Origin: JAEUHO01 sp046350655
GTDB taxonomy: Bacteria; Planctomycetota; PLA2; JAEUHO01
Length of the DNA: 64,000 bases
Assembly (NCBI GenBank): GCA_046350655.1
Contig: JAXMAB010000004.1
Coordinates: 1-64,000 of the forward strand
Direction: 5' to 3'
Part shown: piece after piece, positions 35,391 to 44,747 of the stretch
Numbering within the stretch: the first letter of the stretch is position 1
Layout: each line of letters starts with the position of its first letter
The notes under the pieces: generated by a model
Told to the model about the DNA's origin: nothing
Seen by the model: only the letters and a program-made list of their open reading frames with translations
Databases searched by the model: none
Translations under genes and position numbers: made by a program

Positions 35391-35458
35391 TCCCCGCGAC
35401 GGGGACCGCGTCCCCGGGGCTCCCGTCCGACCACGCGCCGGTCCCGTACACTCCGCGC

Positions 35459-35935
35459 ATGTTGCGTCTCCGCCGCGCCACCCTCTCCGATGCCGCGACG
35501 CTCGAGTCGTTGCGCCGGTTCGTGCACGAGCCACACGTCGCGGCCGAGCCGCACGTGTACGCCGCGATCGACGACGCGGCCGGGCTCGCCGCCATGCGCG
35601 AGCGGCTCGCGGGGCCGGGCCTCGTCGCGATCGTCGCCGAGCACGACGGCGCGGCGGCTGGGTACCTCCTGGCGCAGGAGGTCCGCCGCGCGGCCACGCC
35701 GCTCACCGCGGCGCGGTCGTACCTCATCGTGGACGAGCTCGCGGTCGCGGCGTCGGCGCGCCGCCTGGGCGTGGGGCGCGCGCTGATGGCCGAGGCCGAG
35801 GCCGTCGCGACGGAGCTCGGGTTGGCCCGCATCGAGCTCGACGTCCGTGCGTGGAACGAGGGCGCGGCGCGGTTCTACGCCGCGCTCGGCTACGCGCCGT
35901 TCTCGGCGCGACTCGGGCGCGACCTCGGGCGCTGA
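35459..35935 (+). CDS. GNAT-family N-acetyltransferase
   Basis: 158 aa. L-R-R-A-T-L-S-D-A at the N-terminus, V-D-E-L-A-V strand, R-R-L-G-V-G-R-A-L (acetyl-CoA Q/R-x-x-G-x-G/A loop) and N-E-G-A-A-R-F-Y-x-x-L-G-Y are all present. The acceptor amine is unknown. It converges on the next gene with a 16-bp gap. Confidence 0.85.
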   Translation: MLRLRRATLSDAATLESLRRFVHEPHVAAEPHVYAAIDDAAGLAAMRERLAGPGLVAIVAEHDGAAAGYLLAQEVRRAATPLTAARSYLIVDELAVAASARRLGVGRALMAEAEAVATELGLARIELDVRAWNEGAARFYAALGYAPFSARLGRDLGR

Positions 35936-35951
35936 CCGACCGTCGAGGTCG

Positions 35952-36749
35952 TCAGCCGAGGCGGATCCCCGGCCCGAGGACGCCGATGAAGACGGCGGCG
36001 GCGACGGCCGCCGCGACGATCCACGGGACCGAGCGGGAGATCGTCTCCTTCGGCGCCGTCGAGTCGAAGGAGGGGTCGCCGAGCATGCTGGGGCCCCAGA
36101 CCAGGCCGGACGTGCCGCCGAGCGACGCCGCCGCGCCCGACACGACGAGGAGGAACGTGCCGAGGGGGTTGAGGAGCCCGGAGAGGCCGTACAGGAGCGC
36201 GCCGGTCACGTACGCCGGGATCGTGAGCCGGAACCCGTCGCGCGAGCGCGACGCGCCGAGGAACGGCACGAGGCCGCGCATCGCGTGGGTCACGACCCAC
36301 AGGTAGAGGCCCGCGCCGACGGCCGCCATGCCCCAGCGGAAGACCGCGTGCGGGGTCCAGCCGTGGATCACGACCGCCCAGTCGCCGAAGTCGGTGAGGC
36401 CCGAGAAGATCAGGTACCCGGTGGCCTGGAGCAGGCTCACGGTCGCGAACGTCCACCAGAAGAAGCGCGCGACGCCGTGGGCGCGGCGCTCGCGCCACGA
36501 CGCGAACGCGCCCGCGAGCGCGTTCACGACCGAGCCGCCCGCGGCGATCGCCTTCACCGCGGCGTCGGAGAGGTCCGACGCGACGCCCTGGTAGTGGAGC
36601 GACGACAGCACCTGCGGCTTCCCGCCGACGAGCAGCGCGACGCCACCGTGCCCGAGGCCCTCGTGCAGCACGTTGTCGAGGGCGTAGGCCACGGTGGCGA
36701 CGGCGACGACGGTGAGCAGGTCGTGGCGGGCGGGGCCGGTGTCGGGCAT
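35952..36749 (-). CDS. Polytopic membrane protein with an N-terminal HEGLGH motif
   Basis: 265 aa, 6-7 hydrophobic helices. Helix 1 (A-V-A-T-V-A-Y-A-L-D-N-V-L) runs into H-E-G-L-G-H, which resembles the intramembrane zinc motif of M50 proteases but has one extra residue between Glu and the second His. A soluble loop with a S-R-D-G-F region follows. Peptidase activity is only a possibility. Alternative: a structural membrane protein. ATG at 36749. Confidence 0.58.
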   Translation of the reverse strand: MPDTGPARHDLLTVVAVATVAYALDNVLHEGLGHGGVALLVGGKPQVLSSLHYQGVASDLSDAAVKAIAAGGSVVNALAGAFASWRERRAHGVARFFWWTFATVSLLQATGYLIFSGLTDFGDWAVVIHGWTPHAVFRWGMAAVGAGLYLWVVTHAMRGLVPFLGASRSRDGFRLTIPAYVTGALLYGLSGLLNPLGTFLLVVSGAAASLGGTSGLVWGPSMLGDPSFDSTAPKETISRSVPWIVAAAVAAAVFIGVLGPGIRLG

Positions 36750-36833
36750 GGGGGAATCGTACGGGATGGGGCATCGGCCCTCGCGGGCGCCCTCCCCGGC
36801 GCGAGGCGGCCGGCGCGGCACGCTCGGAGGGCG

Positions 36834-36845
36834 CCGGGCCTCGCG
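36834..36845. repeat. Dispersed palindromic element, half copy in divergent region
   Basis: CCGGGCCTCGCG between divergent starts at 36749 (-) and 36906 (+). Confidence 0.6.
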
Positions 36846-36905
36846 TGCCGGAGGGGGGATCGGACCCGATCGCCGAGGGAGGGGACGATCGGATACGCTC
36901 AGGGG

Positions 36906-38201
36906 ATGCGTGGGACGTGCCTCTTCGTGCTGACGTTGTTCGCGGGCGGCACGGTCGTGCACGCCGATCCGGGCGAGCTCGACCGTCGTCTCCAGGCCGG
37001 CGAGGTCCCGAACGCGCTGCGGAAGAAGGTGCAGCCCTGCGTGGACCGCGCGGTCGCCTTCCTCGTGGCGCGGCAGGCGAAGGACGGCTCGTTCGAGGAG
37101 CACGGCCCGCAGGAGACACCGGCGGCCCGGACGACCGTCACGTTGTGGGCGGCGCTCGCCCTCCGGCACGCGGGGACGCGCCCCGCGCTGGCCGCGTGCG
37201 ACCGTGCCGCGGCCTGGCTGTTCGACGGTGGCGCGGCGCGGCGCGCGGAACTTGAGTCACGCACCGCGGACCTCGGGCTCGCGTTGATGCTCCTCCTGGG
37301 TCTTCCGGAGCGACGCGCGCTCGTCCAGCCGCTCGCGACACGGTTGGTGGAGGCCATCGACCCCGTGACCGGGTTCTGGACGACTCGGACCGCCGCCGCG
37401 AAGGACGAGCGGGGCTCGCTCGCAGCGTCCCAGCTCGCGATCGACGGGCTCGTCGCGGCGCGGGCCGCAGGCGCGACGGTCCCCACGTCGGTCTGGCGCT
37501 CGCATGCCCGCGGACTGTTGGCGTCGCGGGACGCCCGCTCGCGCGCCTGGCCCCTCGTGCTCGGGGCGGCGGCCGCGACCGACGGCACGCTCTTCGCGAT
37601 CGGGAGCCTCGGCGCGCTGGCCGGGCTTCCGACCGCTCCCGAAGGTGCCGACGGGATCTCCGAGGTGGACATGTCCCGCGTCCTCCGGGATGCCCACACC
37701 GCGATCGGCCGGGATGCCGGACGGGCCCTCGAGAACCCGCTGGCCCGGTTCTCCGTGATCGACGAGGAGGACGCCCTCGTCATGCCGCAGGGGAAGCCTC
37801 CCTTCGGCGTCATCGGCAAGGAGGACGGGACCGAGCGGCAGCTGTTCGTGGGCGAAGGCGCCTATGTCCGCCTGTTCGCGGTGGTCCGCATGAGCCTCTT
37901 CGCGGGTCTCCCCACGGTGGACGCGTACCCGAAGGGCAAGCACATCGCGGGGCCCGGTGAGCGGAAGCCGACGCCCGTGCCGTGTTACGCGAGCGCGGCG
38001 GGATGGCTGCTCGAGCGCCAGCGACGCGACGGGGGCTTCGCGTCGGAGGCGAACGACCCGAAGGCCCAGCGGAGCGAGACCGACACCGCCTTGGCGTTGC
38101 TGACGCTCACTCGTGCCTTGTCGGCCTACGATCCCGTCACGCCGGCGCCGATGGACGCGATCCCGCGCCCGGCGCCTCCGCCCGCCGCCGGACCGAAGTA
38201 G
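36906..38201 (+). CDS. Secreted toroid-repeat (terpene cyclase/prenyltransferase-like) protein
   Basis: 431 aa with a short signal peptide (ends V-H-A-D). It contains (alpha/alpha)-toroid units: A-V-A-F-L-V-A-R-Q-A-K-D-G-S-F early and W-L-L-E-R-Q-R-R-D-G-G-F-A late, both with the Q-x-x-D-G-x-F/W pattern of squalene cyclase repeats. The cyclase D-x-D-D motif is absent, so it is a repeat-fold protein and not a cyclase. Such exported toroid proteins are common in planctomycetes. Function unknown. Confidence 0.7.
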   Translation: MRGTCLFVLTLFAGGTVVHADPGELDRRLQAGEVPNALRKKVQPCVDRAVAFLVARQAKDGSFEEHGPQETPAARTTVTLWAALALRHAGTRPALAACDRAAAWLFDGGAARRAELESRTADLGLALMLLLGLPERRALVQPLATRLVEAIDPVTGFWTTRTAAAKDERGSLAASQLAIDGLVAARAAGATVPTSVWRSHARGLLASRDARSRAWPLVLGAAAATDGTLFAIGSLGALAGLPTAPEGADGISEVDMSRVLRDAHTAIGRDAGRALENPLARFSVIDEEDALVMPQGKPPFGVIGKEDGTERQLFVGEGAYVRLFAVVRMSLFAGLPTVDAYPKGKHIAGPGERKPTPVPCYASAAGWLLERQRRDGGFASEANDPKAQRSETDTALALLTLTRALSAYDPVTPAPMDAIPRPAPPPAAGPK

Positions 38202-38241
38202 CGCACGGCCGCGCGCCGGCCCGTCGGTGGCGCGTCCGGTG

Positions 38242-39024
38242 TCACGCGCTCCGGGCCGTGTCCGGCGGCGGGGGGCTACGGAGCCGGACGGAGACCGAGG
38301 ACCCGTACGGGAGGAAGCCGAGGCGGCGCGCGATGGCCATCGACGGCGCGTTCGACGTCAGCGTGCGGTATTGGGGGAGCAACCCGGCCGCGATCGCGTG
38401 CCGCGCGGCGCACGCGATCGCCGCGGTCGCGAACCCGTGGCCGCGTGCGTCCGGCGCAGTGACGATCGAGAGGTGGGCGATCTCCCCGCCCCAGACCCGA
38501 TAGCCGGCCAAGGCACGGATCTCGCCGTGCTCCGACCGCACGCCGAACGTGGGCACCACGCCGACCTCGCTCCCGCCGTGCGCCCACGCCTCGTCGCCGC
38601 AGGCCGTGCGCAGTCGGGTTACCGCGGGCAGGTCCGCGGCCGAGACGGCGCAGGCGGTCTCCGACGTCCGCAGGTCCAGTGTCGAAGAGGTGCCGTACCC
38701 GATGAACGCGGGCCCGACGACCCGCTCGACCTCGAACGGGAGGAACCGCTCCGCCAGGGCGTCCGGACTCGACACCGTCGAGAGGGTCCACCTGCGCGCG
38801 TGCGCACCGATCGCGGCGTGGACGTGCGAGGGGAGGGACACGAGCGGCGCGGGTCCGACGCAGAGGATCCACGCGTTGGGCGCGCCGGCGAGCGTGCCCG
38901 CGTGTGACTGCACGTGGGTCGTCGGGGGTCGCAGCGCGGTCGCGGCGCAGCCGAAGTCCCGCGCCCACCATCGGTCCGCAACGTCGAGGACCCGGGGATC
39001 GAGGACGGGCGGCGTGGACGGCAC
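38242..39024 (-). CDS. GNAT-family acetyltransferase with N-terminal extension
   Basis: 260 aa, GTG start. The C-terminal ~120 aa hold the GNAT core: I-A-H-L-S-I-V, A-R-G-H-G-F-A-T-A-A (acetyl-CoA loop) and N-A-P-S-M-A-I-A-R-R-L-G-F. The first ~130 aa with C-V-G-P and H-V-H-A-A are divergent but may be a second, degenerate GNAT domain. It converges on the toroid gene (40 bp gap). Confidence 0.78.
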   Translation of the reverse strand: MPSTPPVLDPRVLDVADRWWARDFGCAATALRPPTTHVQSHAGTLAGAPNAWILCVGPAPLVSLPSHVHAAIGAHARRWTLSTVSSPDALAERFLPFEVERVVGPAFIGYGTSSTLDLRTSETACAVSAADLPAVTRLRTACGDEAWAHGGSEVGVVPTFGVRSEHGEIRALAGYRVWGGEIAHLSIVTAPDARGHGFATAAIACAARHAIAAGLLPQYRTLTSNAPSMAIARRLGFLPYGSSVSVRLRSPPPPDTARSA

Positions 39025-39189
39025 GCGCCCAGCGTGCCATGGGTCGCCGCCGCGGCGCGTGGGGGACCGGGTGGGCGGGGTCCGGCTGCGGGGCTCCGCG
39101 AGCCGGCCCTGTCCGCGCGCGCGGGGATTCGGGAGTCAAGGGGGGAGCCGGACGGGTGTCCGGCGCAGACAGCCCCCCCGGAGAGTCCC

Positions 39190-40101
39190 ATGCGTCACGC
39201 GTACAGCTATGCCACCGCCCTCGCCTCGTCGGAGAAGATCCGCTGGCGCGTCGAGGACGTCATCGGCGGCGAGAAGCGCCTCGACTTCTCGATGCCGTTC
39301 CTCCCCGAGTCGCTCGCGCGGGTCGAGCCCCTCACGTTCCTGAGCCCCGCCGAGCAGACCGCCCTCAACCAGATCCGCGCCCACGAGTACCTCTCGATGT
39401 TCGGGATCGTGGAGGAGTTCATCGTCCCGTTCGTGCTCGACCACGTGCGGCCGCACCTCTCGGGCGACGACGCGCGCGTCCGCGCGCTGCTCCAGTTCGC
39501 CGGCGAGGAGGCCAAGCACATCGACATGTTCAAGCGGTTCCGCGCGGAGTTCGACCGCGGCTTCGGCACGCCGTGCGCGGTCATCGGGCCGGCGGACGCG
39601 ATCGGCAAGGAGGTCCTCTCGCACGACCCGCTCGCGGTCGCCCTCGCGATCCTGCAGATCGAGTGGATGACCCAGCGGCACTTCGAGGAGTCGGTCCGCG
39701 ACGACCGCGGGCTCGACCCGCAGTTCGCGAGCCTGCTGCGGCACCACTGGACCGAGGAGGCGCAGCACGCCAAGCTCGACACCCTGATGGTCGAGGCGCT
39801 CGCGGCCGGCCGCTCCCCCGACCGCATCCTGTCGGCCGTCGAGGAGTACCTCGCGATCGGCGCGTTCGTCGACCAGGGGCTCGCGTCGCAGCTCGAGCTC
39901 AACCTCGCGAGCCTCGAGGCGGCGACGCGCCGCACGCTCACGCCGGCCGAGCGCGAGTCGTACCGGACGCACCAGCGCCGGGCGGCCCGCTGGACCTACC
40001 TCGGCTCCGGCATGACGCACCCGCGGTTCGTCGAGACGCTCGTGGCCCTCGACCCGCGCGCCGCCCGGCGCGTGGCCGACGTGGCCCCCGCGTTCTGCTG
40101 A
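39190..40101 (+). CDS. Ferritin-like di-iron protein (AurF-type oxygenase candidate)
   Basis: 303 aa. Helical throughout, with the paired E-x-x-H signature E-E-A-K-H (106-110) and E-E-A-Q-H (189-193). Acidic residues E76/E77 and E166/E167 are positioned to complete a di-iron site, and H164 could be an extra ligand. This layout is seen in AurF-like N-oxygenases and related oxidases. A separate role in iron handling is possible. ATG at 39190, 165 bp from the divergent GNAT gene; converges on the kinase gene. Confidence 0.72.
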   Translation: MRHAYSYATALASSEKIRWRVEDVIGGEKRLDFSMPFLPESLARVEPLTFLSPAEQTALNQIRAHEYLSMFGIVEEFIVPFVLDHVRPHLSGDDARVRALLQFAGEEAKHIDMFKRFRAEFDRGFGTPCAVIGPADAIGKEVLSHDPLAVALAILQIEWMTQRHFEESVRDDRGLDPQFASLLRHHWTEEAQHAKLDTLMVEALAAGRSPDRILSAVEEYLAIGAFVDQGLASQLELNLASLEAATRRTLTPAERESYRTHQRRAARWTYLGSGMTHPRFVETLVALDPRAARRVADVAPAFC

Positions 40102-40115
40102 CCCGCACCACGGCA

Positions 40116-40133
40116 CGGGCCTCGCGGTCCCGG
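40116..40133. repeat. Dispersed palindromic element, half copy between convergent genes
   Basis: CGGGCCTCGCGGTCCCGG in the 43-bp gap between stops at 40101 (+) and 40145 (-). Confidence 0.7.
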
Positions 40134-40144
40134 CGGGTCGTCGG

Positions 40145-43100
40145 CTAGGAACCGACGATCCGCCGCACGAGCGGCACGTCGCGCGCGGCCCGCGCGCGGT
40201 CCGCCGGTTCCGCCGTCGCGAGCATCCGCTCGAGACGGTCGCGGGCGCGCTCGGCGACGAGCGCGCCGCCTCCGCGCGCCGCGAGCAGGCTCGCGATGCG
40301 CAGGCCCTGGAACGCCGGCAGCACGTGTGCCTGCGCCTCCAACGCGATGCGGACCGGGGCCGCGTCGCCGCCGCGCACGATCGCGACCAGCGCCTGCGCG
40401 GCCGCGACCGTCCCGGGCACTCCGGCCGTCGTCGCCTGCCGCAAGGCCCCCTCGAGCGGCGCGAGGGCCTCCGTGTCGCGGTGCGCCTCGGCGAGGAGGA
40501 GCCCGAGGCGGAGCGAGGCCTGGAGCGTCTCCGCGCCGAAGGCCCCCTCGGCCGCGTGGGCGAGCGCCTCGCGCAGCAGGCCCTCGGCGCCGTCCGACCG
40601 GCCCTCGGCCTCCTCGATCTCGGCCCGCAGCAGCGCGAGGCGCGCCCGCTCGAGGGCGCCCGACGCCGGGAAGCGCGCCTCGCGCCGCGCGAGGGCGCCG
40701 CGCGCGGCCTCGAAGTCCCCGAGCCACGCCGCGGGCCCCGCGAGCTCCGCGAGGGCGACCGGCGTGCTCGCGACCGAGGGTTCGGCCTCGGCGCGCCGGA
40801 CCGCGTCCCGGAGGTCCGCCATCGCGGGACCGACGTCGCCGGCCTCGAACCGGAGCCGGCCGCGGGCGGCGAGCGCCCGCGCGTGGAGGTTGCCGTACCC
40901 CGTCCGCGCGGCGAGGGCTTCCGCGGCGGCGGTGGCGGCGAGGGCCGCGTCCCGGTCGCCCGCGACCGCATGCGCGGCGGCGAGGCCGCCGAGCACGACC
41001 GTCTCCATCCGCGAGTAGCCGAGCTCGCGCGCGATCGAGAGGACGTCGGTCATCGTGCGCACGGCGTCGGCGGGCGCCGGCTCGAGCATCGCCACCCGCG
41101 CGAGGCCCATCAGCGCCGTCGCCTCCAGCAGGCGATGGCCGTGCAGGCGCACCGTCGCGATCGCGAGCTCGAGGTGTCCGCGCGCGTCGCCGGCGCGTCC
41201 GAGCTGCGCCTCGATCTCCCCCAGCTGGATCGCGACGTGGGCGACCGTCAGCGCGTCGCGGGCCTCGCGTGCGAGCGCCAGGGCGTCGATCGCGCGCTCG
41301 CGGGCCTCCTCCCGGCGGCCGACGAGCGTCAGCGTCTGCGCGTGGCTCCCGAGGACCGCGGACCGGAGCGCCGGGTCGCCCGTCCGCGAGGCACGCTCGA
41401 GGGCGGACGCCTCCAGCGCCAGCGCGCCGGCGGGGTCGTGTCCGCGACACAGCGCGGCGAGATGGAAGAGGGCGCGGGCCTCCTTGTCGGGGTCGTCGGC
41501 CTCCACGGCCAGCCGCCGCGCGTCCTCGAGCTGCTCGCGCGCGGCGTCGGGGCGGCCGTGCGTCAGGCGACCGAAGGCCAGGATGAGGCTCGCGTGGGCG
41601 CGGACCACGACCGGGAGCGACGGCCCGACCGCGAGCGCGCGCTCGGCGGTCTCGGCGGCGCGGCGGTACTCGAGCGCCCCGTGCTGGTGGTCGAGGGCCG
41701 CCACCAGGTACGGCGCGGCGCGCGCGGGGTCCTCGCCCAGCAGGAAGTGGTGCGCGAGGCGCTGCGCGACCGCGCCCGTCGTCGGCCGTCCCCGCGTCGC
41801 GGCCTCGAGGGCCTGTCCGAGCGCGCCGTGGTACGCGCGGCGCAGCGCGGGGGGCAGCGCCTCGCGGACCGTCTCCTCGACGAGATGGTGCTGGAACCGG
41901 TAGCGGTCGCCCTCGGGGACGAGGAGCCCGTGGCGCCGGTCGAGGTCGTGGATCGTCTGCAGGCCCTCGAGGTGGCGCACGCCGAGCGTGTCGCACAGGA
42001 GCACGGGGTCGAACCCGTCGCCCGCGCAGGCGGCGAGGTCGAGGAAGCGGCGTTCGTCGGGCCCGAGGGCCGACAGCCGCGCCTCGAGGATCGACCGTAG
42101 CGACGCGGGCAGCGCCTCGGGGCCGCCCCGACCGACGTCGTGTCCCCGGGCGCGCGCGCGCGCGAGCTCGAGCAGGAAGAGCGGATGGCCGTCGGAGCGG
42201 CGCACGAGGTCGCGGACCTCCTCCGACGACGTGCCCGCCGGGAGGAGCGACCGCGCCAGGTCGCCCGCGGCCTCGGTGTCGAGACCGGCGAGCACGATCC
42301 GACGGACCGCGAGGCCCGCGGGCCATCGCCCGTCGGGCCGCGTGCCGAGCACGAGCAGCAGCCGGTTCCCCCGCAGCTGCTCGGCGATACGCGCGAGGGC
42401 GTCACGGTCGTCGGGGGACGCGGCGTGGAGGTCGTCCACGACGAGCAGGAGCGGGCGCTCCTCGGAGAGCGCCCGCAGCACCGCCGCGTACGCCGCGGTC
42501 AGCGCGTGCGCGTCCGCGCTGCCGGCGGGCGCGCCCGCGAGGTGGCGCGCCACGATCTCGGCCTGCACCTCGCGGCCCGGGAGCCGTCGCGCGAGCGCGC
42601 CGGCGACGTCGCCGTCGTCGAGCGCCGCGCGGAGCGCGTCGGCGATCGACCACGACGCGAGCGGCGCCTCGGCCCACAGGACGCGCGCCTCCGGCGTCGC
42701 CTCGACGAGACGGTCGGCGAACGCGTCGAGCAGCCGCGTCTTGCCGAGCCCCGCCTCGCCCTCGACGACGACCGTGCCGCCCGCTCCCTGCCGCGCCGCG
42801 TCCCACGCCTCCCCGAGCGTCGCCAGCTCGGCCCCGCGGCCGTGGAACGGGCCCGAGGAGCGCGGGGAGCGCGCGCGCGGCGCGGCACCGCCGGTCCGCC
42901 GCCACCAGGCCGACCGTTCGCCCTCGCGCAGGGCCTCGGCGGTCTCGGCCGCGGACGCGGGCCGGGCCTCGCGGTCCCGGGAGAGGAGGCTGCGCACCAA
43001 CGCGTCGAGCAGCGGCGACACGTGCGGCGCGAACCCGCGCAGCGACGGCGCGGGCCGCCCGGCCGCGGCGCCGAGCGGGCGCACCTCGCCGGGCCGCGCG

Positions 43101-43942
43101 ACCGGATGGCGGCCGGCGACGAGCTCGAAGAGGAGGAGGCCCAGCGCGTAGAGGTCGGCCCGCGCGTCCACCGGGCCGTGCTCGAGCTGCTCGGGCGCGG
43201 CGTAGAGGAGCGACCCGACGAACTCGCCGGGCTGCGTGATCCGGTCGGCCTCGTCGCGGAGGAGCGCGACGCCGAGGTCGGCGAGCTTCACGGTCTCGTC
43301 GTCGAGCAGGAAGACGTTCTCGGGCTTCACGTCGCGGTGGACGATGCCCGCGGCGTGGATCGCCGCGAGCGCCTCCGCGACGGCGGCCCCGACCTCGCGC
43401 GCGAGCCGTTCGGAGACGGTGCCGACCTCGTCGAGGAGCGCGCGAAGCGTGCCCGCCTCGACGTGCTCGAGCACGAGGTACGGGACCTCGACGCCGCCGT
43501 CGTCGTGGACGCCCGAGCCGAGGGTGCGCACGACGCCCGCGTGGCGGACCGCGCCGCCCGCGCGGGCCTCGCGGAGGAACCGCGCGACGAACCCCGCGCG
43601 GCCGACGAGGTGGGCGTGGGGGACCTTGACCGCGACGCGCGCGCCGTCGGGGGCCTCGGCCTCGAAGACGCGGCCCATGCCGCCGCGACCGAGCTCGCGC
43701 ACGACGCGGTAGGGACCGATCGTCGCGGGGTGCGCGGGCCGGGTCGGCGACGCCGACGGCGGGCGGGGCTTCAGCGACTCCATCAGCACGAGCGCGGGCA
43801 GGAGCTCGCGGAGGTCCTGCGCGAGCGCGGGGTGCGCGCGCTCGTACGCCGCGACGTCGGGGGCCTCGCCGCGACGCAGGCGGCCGAGGAACTCCTCGAC
43901 GACCGCGTCGAGGGCGGTGGTGGGATCGTCGGCCGCGCTCAC
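40145..43942 (-). CDS. Serine/threonine protein kinase fused to AAA-type ATPase and TPR region
   Basis: 1265 aa. The GTG at 43942 overlaps the TGA of the sigma gene (GTGA), so it is translated from the same message. Residues ~1-70 form a helical anti-sigma-like leader. The kinase domain is 74-335: G-R-G-G-M-G loop, K106, H-R-D-V-K-P-E-N with D204, D-L-G at 222-224 (in place of DFG), A-P-E at 249-251. A predicted ATPase follows with Walker A G-E-A-G-L-G-K-T (395-402) and a V-V-D-D-L-H Walker B. The remaining ~600 aa are TPR-like repeats. The architecture resembles PknK/LuxR-type integrators: kinase, STAND ATPase, repeat sensor. It probably controls, or is controlled with, the coupled ECF sigma factor. 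The palindrome core occurs several times inside the gene. Confidence 0.9.
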   Translation of the reverse strand: MSAADDPTTALDAVVEEFLGRLRRGEAPDVAAYERAHPALAQDLRELLPALVLMESLKPRPPSASPTRPAHPATIGPYRVVRELGRGGMGRVFEAEAPDGARVAVKVPHAHLVGRAGFVARFLREARAGGAVRHAGVVRTLGSGVHDDGGVEVPYLVLEHVEAGTLRALLDEVGTVSERLAREVGAAVAEALAAIHAAGIVHRDVKPENVFLLDDETVKLADLGVALLRDEADRITQPGEFVGSLLYAAPEQLEHGPVDARADLYALGLLLFELVAGRHPVARPGEVRPLGAAAGRPAPSLRGFAPHVSPLLDALVRSLLSRDREARPASAAETAEALREGERSAWWRRTGGAAPRARSPRSSGPFHGRGAELATLGEAWDAARQGAGGTVVVEGEAGLGKTRLLDAFADRLVEATPEARVLWAEAPLASWSIADALRAALDDGDVAGALARRLPGREVQAEIVARHLAGAPAGSADAHALTAAYAAVLRALSEERPLLLVVDDLHAASPDDRDALARIAEQLRGNRLLLVLGTRPDGRWPAGLAVRRIVLAGLDTEAAGDLARSLLPAGTSSEEVRDLVRRSDGHPLFLLELARARARGHDVGRGGPEALPASLRSILEARLSALGPDERRFLDLAACAGDGFDPVLLCDTLGVRHLEGLQTIHDLDRRHGLLVPEGDRYRFQHHLVEETVREALPPALRRAYHGALGQALEAATRGRPTTGAVAQRLAHHFLLGEDPARAAPYLVAALDHQHGALEYRRAAETAERALAVGPSLPVVVRAHASLILAFGRLTHGRPDAAREQLEDARRLAVEADDPDKEARALFHLAALCRGHDPAGALALEASALERASRTGDPALRSAVLGSHAQTLTLVGRREEARERAIDALALAREARDALTVAHVAIQLGEIEAQLGRAGDARGHLELAIATVRLHGHRLLEATALMGLARVAMLEPAPADAVRTMTDVLSIARELGYSRMETVVLGGLAAAHAVAGDRDAALAATAAAEALAARTGYGNLHARALAARGRLRFEAGDVGPAMADLRDAVRRAEAEPSVASTPVALAELAGPAAWLGDFEAARGALARREARFPASGALERARLALLRAEIEEAEGRSDGAEGLLREALAHAAEGAFGAETLQASLRLGLLLAEAHRDTEALAPLEGALRQATTAGVPGTVAAAQALVAIVRGGDAAPVRIALEAQAHVLPAFQGLRIASLLAARGGGALVAERARDRLERMLATAEPADRARAARDVPLVRRIVGS

Positions 43943-44580
43943 GTCGGGAGGGGCCCGGTCCCGCCGACGTCGCGCACGTACGCGGCCTTGAGGCGCGCGA
44001 GCGCGCGCAGGTACCGCTTGCTGGCCGCGTCCGGCTCGATGCCGAGCGTGCGGGCGACCTCCGCGTTCGACAGCTCCTCGAAGTGGCGGAGCGCGAGCAC
44101 CTCGCGGTCGGTCGCGTCCATCCCGTCGAGCACCGCGACGAGCCGCTGCCGGAGCTCGCCGGCCGCGGCCACGCCGCTCGGGCTCGGCCCGGTCGCGACG
44201 AGCCGGTCCACGATCGCGGCCGTCGTCGCCTCGGGCCCGACGGCGGCGTCGGCGACCTGGCGACGGGCGTCGCGCTTCTGGGCCTCCACGTGGAACCGCC
44301 GCAGCTTCAGCAGGCGCTGCGCGGCGAGGAACCGGACCCAGAGGTAGAAGGTCATGTCCGGCGCGCGGACCCAGTCGTCGACGCGCTGCTGCACCTCGAG
44401 CCACGTCTCCTGGAGGACGTCCGACGCGCCGATCCGGGCGCGGAGCACGGGGTCCATGCGCGCGTCGAGCATGCGGGCGAGCCGCGGGCGGCACGCCTCG
44501 AACAGCGCCGCGAGCCGGGCCTCGCGGTCGGGGCCCGCGTCCCGGAGCAGTGCGGCTTCGTCGGGTGCGCCGTCGCCCAT
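43939..44580 (-). CDS. ECF sigma factor (planctomycete kinase-linked type)
   Basis: 213 aa from ATG 44580 (a GTG at 44604 would add eight residues; neither has a clear ribosome site). Region 2 has R-I-G-A-S-D-V-L-Q-E-T-W-L-E-V and a long linker, and region 4.2 is L-S-N-A-E-V-A-R-T-L-G-I-E-P-D-A-A-S-K-R-Y-L. The S-D-V-L-Q-E form is characteristic of ECF factors that lack an anti-sigma gene and sit next to Ser/Thr kinases in Planctomycetota. Its stop overlaps the kinase start by 4 bp, so the two are co-translated. Targets unknown. Confidence 0.92.
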   Translation of the reverse strand: MGDGAPDEAALLRDAGPDREARLAALFEACRPRLARMLDARMDPVLRARIGASDVLQETWLEVQQRVDDWVRAPDMTFYLWVRFLAAQRLLKLRRFHVEAQKRDARRQVADAAVGPEATTAAIVDRLVATGPSPSGVAAAGELRQRLVAVLDGMDATDREVLALRHFEELSNAEVARTLGIEPDAASKRYLRALARLKAAYVRDVGGTGPLPT

Positions 44581-44712
44581 CCCGGGAGTGTAGCGCTCCC
44601 GCACCGCCGACGGGGGCCGGGCAACGACCCGCGGGGGGCCGGGGCGGGCGTCGCCGGAATCCGTGTCCGCGGACGCCCGCGCCCGGGAGTCAGGGGGGTG
44701 GGCCCGAGCAGT

Positions 44713-44723
44713 CGGGCCTCGCG
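44713..44723. repeat. Dispersed palindromic element, half copy
   Basis: CGGGCCTCGCG 24 bp ahead of the FG-GAP lipoprotein start, in the region between it and the divergent sigma gene. Confidence 0.6.
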
Positions 44724-44747
44724 TACCCCTCGATCCCGGAGTCCTCC

